Assembly: GCA_003452695.1 (NCBI GenBank)
Contig: DMNP01000191.1
Location: forward strand, 1-10,301
Direction of reading: 5' to 3'
From: Eggerthellaceae bacterium
GTDB lineage: Bacteria; Actinomycetota; Coriobacteriia; Coriobacteriales; Eggerthellaceae
Length of the DNA: 10,301 nt
In this document: positions 1 to 9,000 of the stretch, in pieces
Position numbering within the stretch: position 1 is the stretch's first letter
Layout of the letters: each line of letters starts with the position of its first letter
Program-made: the position numbers and the translations under genes
The notes under the pieces: generated by a model
The model's database searches: none
What the model was told of the DNA's origin: nothing
The model's input: only the letters and a program-made list of their open reading frames with translations

Positions 1-3000
1 GCATCTACAACCACGGCGGCACCATGAGCCTGGACGGCGTGACCATCACGGACAACGGCACACGCGGCGCCGGTGGCGGCGGCATCAACAACAAGGGTAC
101 CGCCACGGTTACAAACTGCACCATCAGCCGAAACGTTGCCGACCAGGGAGGCGGCGGCATCTACAACGACGGCAACCTGACGCTTACCGACTGCACGATC
201 AGCGACAACACGAGCAAGGACAACGGCGGCGGGATGAACACCCACAATACGGCCACGGTCAGCGATTGCACCTTCACGAACAACTCCGCTGCCGTGGACG
301 GCGGCGCCCTGTACACCTATGACTGCACGGTAACGCTTACCGGCTGCACCATAAACAACAACAAGGCCGAGGCATCCGGCGGCGCGATACGCGTCTACGG
401 AGGCACGGTGGAGCTTGACCACACCACGCTGAGCAAGAACGACGCCACTTGGTACGGCGGCGGCATCTACATCAACAACGATGCCACGCTGAAGCTCTTC
501 AACAGCACGTCCATCACCGACAACATCGGCTATCACGGTGGCGGCGGTGCGTACGTGGAAAGCCAGACGACAGAAGTCCAGGTCGGCTCGGGTGTGGTCG
601 TGAAGGACAACCAGGCCAATAACCTCTACCTCAAAGGCGACAAGAAACTGAACGTTATCGAGAAGCTTGCAGAGGGCACGGCCATCGGCGTCTCTCTGGA
701 GAACTACGGCGGCACGTTCACCACGGGCTTCAACGAGAACAACCCCGATGTGGATCCCAACAGCGTCTTCGTGGCCGAGCCGGGCTACTCGGTGGTGCGC
801 GATAAGGAAAACGGCGAAGCCCACGTGGTCACGTCCGACTGGATCTACCTGCAGGCGCTCATAGACCAGGCGGCAGAAAGCGGCGAGATGTTCATTCTCG
901 ACCGCAGCTGGCAGGCCGCCGACGAGAACGACGCGCTCGTCATCCCCGCGGGCAAGCAGAAGGTCACTATCGACCTCAACGGCTACACGATCGACCGCCA
1001 TCGCTCGTCCTACGTCGCAGATGGCGAGGTCTTCACCGTGAACGGCGAGCTCAGCATCGTGGACAACTCCTACGAGAAGAAGGGCGCTGTGCGCGGCGGC
1101 TACGGCGATGTCGGCGGCATCCGCGTCAACGGTGGCGGTACGCTGAAGCTGCAGAGCGGCAACATCACGGGCAACCATTCCACGGCGGGTGGCGGCGGCG
1201 TGCGCGTGTTCGAAGGCGGCACGATGGAGACCTTCGGCGGCACCATCTCCGGCAACACTTCGGACGCTGATGGCGGCGGCGTCTACAATAGCGGTACGTT
1301 CACGAACTCCATATGCAGCATCTCCAACAACAAGGCCGGCGGTTCGGGCGGCGGCATCTACAACACAGGCACAGCTACCCTCGGCTCCGGCGCGGTTTCC
1401 TCCAACAAGGCAAACGCCAGTGGCGGCGGCATCCACATGGCGGGCGGCACGCTTATCGCAAACGCGGGCGGTACCCCCGTGGATATCAGCTCGAATACGG
1501 CCCAGGGCGACGGCGGTGGCCTGTATGTCGCGGGCGGCACCGCAGCAACGTTTAACGCCGGCACTATCACGAGCAATTCGACCGGAGGCAGCGGCGGTGG
1601 CGCCTATCTGGCCGAGGGCGGCACGCTCAACTTCTACGACGCAACCATGACGAGCAACTACGCGGCATACGACGGCGGCGGAATCTACAACAGCAAGGGC
1701 GCGTTCAACGTGAAAGGCGCGCCGCAGGTAACGCAGAACGCGGCGCCCATCGGCAGGAACATCCTGCTTGCCCAAGACAGCCGCGTGACCATCGCAGACG
1801 CACTCGGCACCGCCGAATCCGGCAAGGCGCACCTCGACGTGATCACGCTGGACTCGGCGCAGCCGCTCACGAGCGGCTTTACCGCCAAGAATTGCGATAT
1901 CACCTGCTTCACCACGAACGACGCCGACCAGAACCAGCTGGAAAAGCACGATGACGGCGAGCTCTACGTCAAGCAAGGCGCAGGCGACATGGAGGCGCGC
2001 AGCTGGGCGGAGCTGGAGGATGCCGTAAGGAACGTTCCGGACGGAGGAACCGCCGTCCTTAAAGCCGACGTCATTGCAGACGATGACGACATCCGCATCC
2101 TGCTCGGAGGCGGCAAGCACCTGACCATCGACCTTAACGGCTACAAGGTGGACAGGAATCTCGGCAACTCCGGAGACGACGAAGGCGAAGACGGCCACGT
2201 GTTCGAGGTGGACGGCGATGCCACGCTCACCATCAAGGACACGGTGGGCACCGGCGTCATCACGGGCGGCTATGCCGATAACGGCGGCGGTGTCTACGTT
2301 CATGAGGGCTCCGCCCTCAACCTGCAGGGCGGCACTCTTATGAACAACCGCGCCGACGAGGATGGCGGCGGCATCTACGTGCGCGGCACGCTCGTTGCGG
2401 CCGGCGGCGCCATCGTGCGCAACGCGGCCGACGACAACGGCGGCGGCATCTATTCCGAGGATGACGGCAGCCTCGACCTTTCGAACACCGTCATCTCCAA
2501 CAACACGTCGGGCAACGAGGGCGGCGGCCTGGACATCCGCGTTGAAACTGCGAGCATCAAGGGCTGCTCCATCCGCGACAACGTGGCCAACGACGACGGC
2601 GGCGGCATCAACGTGGATAGGGGCGACCTGCTGCTTGCCATCGAGAACACCGACATCGTCGGCAACACCACCAACGGGGGCCATAAGGGCGGCGGCATCT
2701 TCCTCAACGACGGCGGAATCAACATGACGGGCGGCTCGATCTCCAACAACTTCGCCGACGACGGCGGCGGCATCTACAACGACGATTGCTATCTCACCCT
2801 CGATGGTGTGACGCTATCGGGGAACCGGACCGACGAGCACGGCGGCGCGGGCATCTCCAATCATGGGAAGACCGACCTTACCAACTGCACCTTCTCGGGA
2901 AATGTCGCCGTGGGCGAGGGCGGTGCCATCTACTGCGGAGCTGACCACGACGATAGCGAATCTAACGACAACCACCTTACAGCTACCAACTGCACTTTCG

Positions 3001-6000
3001 ATGGCAACGAATCCACCGGCAGCTCCGGCGGCGGAATCTGCACCGGAATCCAGACCAATCTTACCAACTGCACCCTCACGGGCAATAAGGCGCACGATAG
3101 TGGCGGTGCCCTGTGCGTTCATGGTGACACCTATTACTCAGATTTTCATCACTTCTACTTGCAATATATAAGCGATGTTGTCATAGACGGTGGCACGATA
3201 AGCGGAAACGAGGCCACCGAGCATGGTGGCGGCATCATGACCAGCACGGATGCCCAGCTTAAACTCTACGGTAACACGTCTGAGCTCAAGATAGCCGAGA
3301 ACAGCTGCTCGCTGACCGGATCCGGTGTTTACGTGCACGGGGAAACGCACTTGCTAGAGCTTGCCGGCAAAGTCACCGTGGACGGCAACGATGCGGAAAG
3401 CGACCTCTTCCTCGCAGACGACATGTGCGTGAAAGTGACCGGTCCTCTCGATGGCTCGCAGGTTCGCGTGGCCCTCGAGCGCGGCGCAGGTACGTTCACG
3501 AAGGGGCTTGAGGACCACGCTTCCGGGGTCGATCCCGACACGTTCTTCCTTGCCCCAACGGGCCAATGGGTCCTTCCGGACGACGACGGCGAGGCCCAGG
3601 TCGTGCCTTCCGATTGGTCCCTGCTCCAGAGGATGATCGACGAAACGGAGGATGGCGCCACGCTCAAGCTCGAGCGCGATTGGAAGGCGGCGGTGCAGGA
3701 AAACGAGTCCCTCAAGGTTGCGGGCAAGAGCATCACCATCGACCTCGCCGGCCATACCATCGACCGCGCACGCTCGAGCCACGAGGCCGCAGGCGAGGCC
3801 TTCACGGTGTCGGGCACGCTTACCGTGACAGACACGAGCGAAGGCGCGGCCGGCAAGATATGCGGCGGCTATGGCGACGGCGGCGGCGTGGTCGTCCAGG
3901 ATGGCGGCACGCTCAACATGCAGGGCGGAAACATATCGGGCAACCGCGGCAAGACGGGTGCGGGGGTCCTCGTCGGCTCCGGCGGTCAGCTGAACATGAC
4001 GGGCGGCACCATAAAGGAAAACCATGCCGACGTCGACGGCGGCGGCGTGTACAGCGCGGGCACGACGGAAATGACCGGCGGTCAGATTACCGGAAACGAG
4101 GCCAGCGGAAGCGGCGGCGGCATATCGACCGTCGATGGCGCTACCCTCAAATTCGGGAACGCTCCGATAGTCGCCGAGAACATCGCTTCGCAGGGCTCCA
4201 ACCTCATGCTGGCACCCAATGTCGTTATGACCATCACCCAGAAGCTCAGCCAAGACGCCCGCATCGACCTGGTCGCGCAAAGCCCCAACAGGGCGTTCAC
4301 CAGCGGGCTTACCACAAGCGGCAGCGCCGACGTGGCGCAAACCGTGTTCACCTACGACAAGGTCGCCGACCGCCTCGAGGTCCGCGACGATGGCGAGCTT
4401 CACCTCATCCAAGGAGCCGAGGACGTCGTAGAGGTAGGCGATTGGCAGGCGTTGCAGAACGCCATAAACGACGAGAACAACCGCGACAAGGTCATCCGCC
4501 TGGCCAACGATATCACGGCATCAGATGATGACGACCGCCTGCTCCTGGACGGCAAGAGCGTGATTGTGGACCTGAACGGCCACACGCTCAACCGCGACCT
4601 AGACGACGACGACAGAAACGGCCACGTGTTCGAAGTCCTGGGCGGCTCGACGCTGACCATCCGCGACACGGCGGGTGCGGGACGCGTCACGGGCGGCTAC
4701 GCCAAGCACGGCGGTGCCATCAACATCGCAGGGGACTCCACCTGCATCGTGGAGGGCGGTACCTTCATCGGCAACCGTGCGAGCGACGAGGGCGGCGCCT
4801 TCTACGTGTACGGCACGCTGAAGATGACAGGCGGTGTGATCACGCAGAACACCACCGACTCGGGTGGCGGCATCTTCGTGGACGAGAACGGCACCATCGA
4901 GCTGACAGACGTCGTCATCGTGAACAACAAGGCGGAAAAGTGGGGCGGCGGCGCCATCAACAACAAGGGCAATGCGACGCTTGCGAACTGCACCATCAAG
5001 GAGAACTGGGCCGACAACGAGGGCGGCGCCATCTACAACGGCGAAAAGCAGCTCACGATAGATGGCTGCACCATCACCGACAACTCCTCGAGCGGTGGCG
5101 GCGGCCTGTGCTGCTACGGCACGGTCAACATTAGCCACACGACGATATCGAACAACTACGGCGACGACTACGGCGGAGGCCTGTACACGCGCGGCGTCGT
5201 GAACATCAGCGACAGCCATATCGCGAACAACAAGGGAAAGACCGACGGCGGCGGCATCTTCAACCAAGGCGGCCTGCTCACGGCGACGGGAACCGACTTC
5301 TCCGGCAACAGCACGGAGGCCGGTGGCGGCGCCCTCAACAACAAGGGCACGGCCACGCTCACGGGTTGCACCATGACGGGCAACCATGCCGACTCCGAAG
5401 GCGGCTGCATCTACGAGGGCACTGACGGTGCCACGACCATCGATGGCTGCACCATCCAGAACAACTCGTGCGGCAAGGACGGCGGCGCCATTGCCGCCTG
5501 CGGTACCATGACCGTTTCCAACTCCACAATCAGCGAGAACACGGCCGAGGTAGGTGGCGCCGGCGTGTACTCCTACGGCGACACCACCATCGTGGGCACG
5601 ACCATCGAGTCGAACAAGGCCAAGGATACGGGCGGTGGCCTGCTCTCGCGCAAGCGCACGCTCACGCTCGACGGCGCTACCGTCACGGAGAATTCCGCAA
5701 GCAGCTTCGGCGGCGGACTTATGGTCGAGGGCGGCTCGGGCGACGTAATCGTGAAGGGCGCCACCACGGTGAAGAGCAACGGGGGATCCGGCGACGTCTA
5801 CCTGAGCGCCGGCAAGGTGCTCACGGTGGGCGGTGCGCTGGAGGACGACGCAGGCAATGCCGCAAGCATCAGCTTCCGCACGGAAAGCGGGCTCGGCACT
5901 ATCTTCACGAGCGGCTATTCCGATACTAACGCCGGCAAGAACCCGGCCACATACTTCAGCTCGAATGACGGCTACCTCGTTTATTTGGAAGGCGTCGAGG

Positions 6001-9000
6001 CCTCTACGATGAAGGAAACGGCCGAGGACGAGCCCTTCGTCGATCCCGGCAGCCAGGTGAACCCCGACGTCGGAACGCTCACCGCCGTCAACTGGATGTC
6101 CGGCATTTCCGGTGAGCGGCGCGTAAACGAGATCAACCTGCCCGGCACCCACGATTCCGCGACGAATATGGTAAAGGGCAACCTCAGCACCGGCGCGCTC
6201 ATGGATTACATCCAAAAGGGAGGCGCGGCGCTTGGCGCCATCATCGGCTTCAGCCTCGTCGGTTTAGGAGCGGCTCCGGTCTTCGGGGTGCTCTTGAGCC
6301 ACGACTTGGCGAACGCCATCAACGACTACTGCTCGACTTTTGCCAACTGCCAGACACGCTACATCGACGAGCAGCTCCAGGACGGCGTTCGCCATCTGGA
6401 CCTGCGGTGCAACACGTATTACGTCGAAGCGGGGTGGCCGTCCAAACCGAAGAAGGACAACGGCGTCGACCTGTACCTGTGCCATGGCAAAGTGGAAATG
6501 ACGGGGACCTTTTACGCTTATGACGAACGGACCTCGAAGCACGGCACCACCGACTACATAACGTTCAGGGATGCCCTTGGTTGGATAAAGACGTTCCTGG
6601 AAGAGCACCCCACCGAGACTATCACGATGAACGTGCAGGTCGAAAGCGTCGATGATGTACAGGAAGAGGGCATAGCGCGCATCAAGAAGCATATTCACGA
6701 GGAACTCGCCACCCAGATAAACCCCTCCACGGGCAAACCCTACCTGTACATGGAAGACGGCGTCTTCGGCAAGCTGTATTCTGAATATCCCAAGCTGAAG
6801 GATTGCCGCGGCCAGGTCGTGCTCGATTGCGGTGACGGCGATGCGGAGATCCTCGGCGGCCTGAAGAAGGGCGTGGGGCTTACGAGCGTCGAAGGCCCCG
6901 ACGGCGACTATACGGACAACGCCGAGCAGAAGATTCGGAACCTGCAGCGCTTCTTCGCCGACCACGGCTACGACGATCTGCCCTCCACGGCCTATGAGGC
7001 CATAAACTTCCTGTATTCCGTGGGCACGAACGGCACGGATTCGCGTTCTATCCCCCAGATCACGCCGCTCGAGATTGCCGAGGACGTGCTCGAGGCCCTG
7101 TTCGGTGAAGACGGCCTGCTCCTTAACAAGGAAGGCAAATACATCGGCCTTATCAACATGGACGACGCCCTTGCCGAGAACAACAAGGTTGTCTGGTCGT
7201 CGAACTTCTTCAACTCGTTGCAGTACTGCAAGGTCACGTCGAAGTCGGGCCTCGACGACGGGATGGAGAAAGTCTCGTATGTGCTGTACGGAACGAAGAT
7301 CGACATTCCCGATTGCATCTACAGCAACCCCACCTCCGATGGGAAGTATTTCCAAACCTGGCAGGGGACGATGGATAACTCTGCCTCGGGTACCACGTGG
7401 ACAAGCGATCCGAGCGAAACCTTCATCATCACGGGCGACACCACGTTCACGGCGCAGTGGGGCGAACAGAACACGCCGGTGAGCGTCATGTGGCGCGATG
7501 CCGAGAACAAGGACAATCTGCGGCCGGGCAAGCTTTCAATAGCGGTCAACGGCATCGAGCAGCCCGTGGAGGTCCTGCCTTCCAAGAACTGGAAGGTCGC
7601 GGTTCCCGGCGACGTGAAGGTTGGGGACATAACGGTGAACTGGGATGGCATCAGCGCCGATGACCCCGCCAAGTACACGTGCGAGGTGCGCGAGCGCGAA
7701 GGCGGCATCGGAATTGTGATCGAGCTCACCCACACGCCGCAGGGAGAGGTTCAGGCTAACGGCACGGTGAGATGGGTGGACAAGGACGACGCGGCCGGCA
7801 AGCGCCCCGAGAACGTGACCGTCCACCTTGTAGCCGACAACAGCCGCGTCATCGATTCGGCCATCGTCACGGCCGAAAACGGCTGGGCATGGGACCTTGG
7901 CACGAGGCCGCAGTACGTGGACGGGGCGGAAGTCAACTACAGCGTGCGGGAGGACGCGGTCGAGGGGTATTCGACCTACGACAAGGGCTTCGAGATAATC
8001 AACGCCTACGGCAACGTCGATGGGACCACCGAGCTTGTGGGCATGATCGTTTGGTCCGACGATGGCAACAAGGGCGGGACGCGCCCCGACCGCATGACCG
8101 TCAACTTGCTGAAGGACGGGCAGATAATCGACTCGCAGGACGTCGGCCCGGGCGCGAACGGCTTATGGACGGTCGACTTCGAAGTGCTGGGCAGCTTGGA
8201 CGCCGCCGCCTATACCGTGACGACGGAAACGGTGCCCGGATACACGACCAAGGCCTTCGACTTGCAGCAAACCGGCGGAATCCTCATGGTGGTCAACACG
8301 GTCGAGGGCCACGAACATAAACCCGAGAAGGTGGAGATGGTCCTCCTCGAGCCCACCTGCACGACTGACGGCCTGAAGAGGACCGTCGAGCTATGCGCCG
8401 AGTGTGGCGAGGTGTTCGCGGACGAGCAGGAAACTCTTACGGCAACCGGTCACGATTGGGGCGAGTGGAAAACCGTCAAGGAGGCCACGAGCACCCAGGT
8501 AGGCGAGGAGAAGCGCGTATGCAAGCACGATTCGTCGCACGTGCAGACGCGCCTCATCCCCAAGAAGGACCATGAGCACGCGCTTACAAAGGTCGAGGGG
8601 AAAGCGGCCACCTGCACCGAGGACGGCATCGTGGAGCATTACCGCTGCACGGGCGGCACGGACCCCTGTGGCCTGTGCTTCCGCGACGCCGAGGGCACGG
8701 ATTGGATTCACGAGGAGGCGACGATCGCCCACGCGATCGGGCACGACTGGGGCGAGTGGACGGTTGTGCAAGAGCCCAGCGAGCTGTCGTTCGGCTTCGA
8801 GAGGCGGGTGTGTGCAAACGACCCCGCTCATGTGCAAGTTCGCATGATTCCCATGACGGGCCATGTGCACGGCCTCGTGCATGTGGACGCGAAAGAGGCA
8901 ACCTGCACCGATAACGGCAACATCGAGTACTGGAAGTGCGAAGAGGGCGAAAACCCCTGCGGGCTCTACTTCCGCGACGCAGCCGGGACGCAGTGGATTC

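Noticed and set aside
24..26. ATG at 24 as the translation start
   Set aside because: The frame is open upstream to base 1 with in-pattern repeat residues, no ribosome binding site precedes it, and no signal peptide follows it.
3354..4412. Antisense open frame (about 352 codons) opposite the B1/A2 junction
   Set aside because: It is in the same codon register and ends at a sense CTA codon, with no recognisable domain.
1..6056. CRISPR array or non-coding tandem repeat
   Set aside because: The repetition (GGCGGCGGCATC and similar) follows codon register with variable spacing and degenerate third positions, as expected for protein repeats. There are no constant repeats with unique spacers.
6138..6158. 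LPGTH as a sortase LPXTG-like motif
   Set aside because: It lacks the Gly after Thr, lies far from the C-terminus, is not followed by a hydrophobic segment and charged tail at the protein end, and belongs to the PI-PLC catalytic motif.
4599..6215. Antisense open frame (about 538 codons) opposite beta-helix module B2
   Set aside because: It is a register-aligned shadow as above. Its Ala/Val/Asp/Gly-rich product mirrors the GGC and AAC codons of the coil repeats.
6264..7355. Antisense open frame (about 363 codons) opposite the PI-PLC-like domain
   Set aside because: It ends exactly at the sense TTA codon at 6264 and shares codon register. The sense strand has clear catalytic motifs, so the antisense frame is a by-product.
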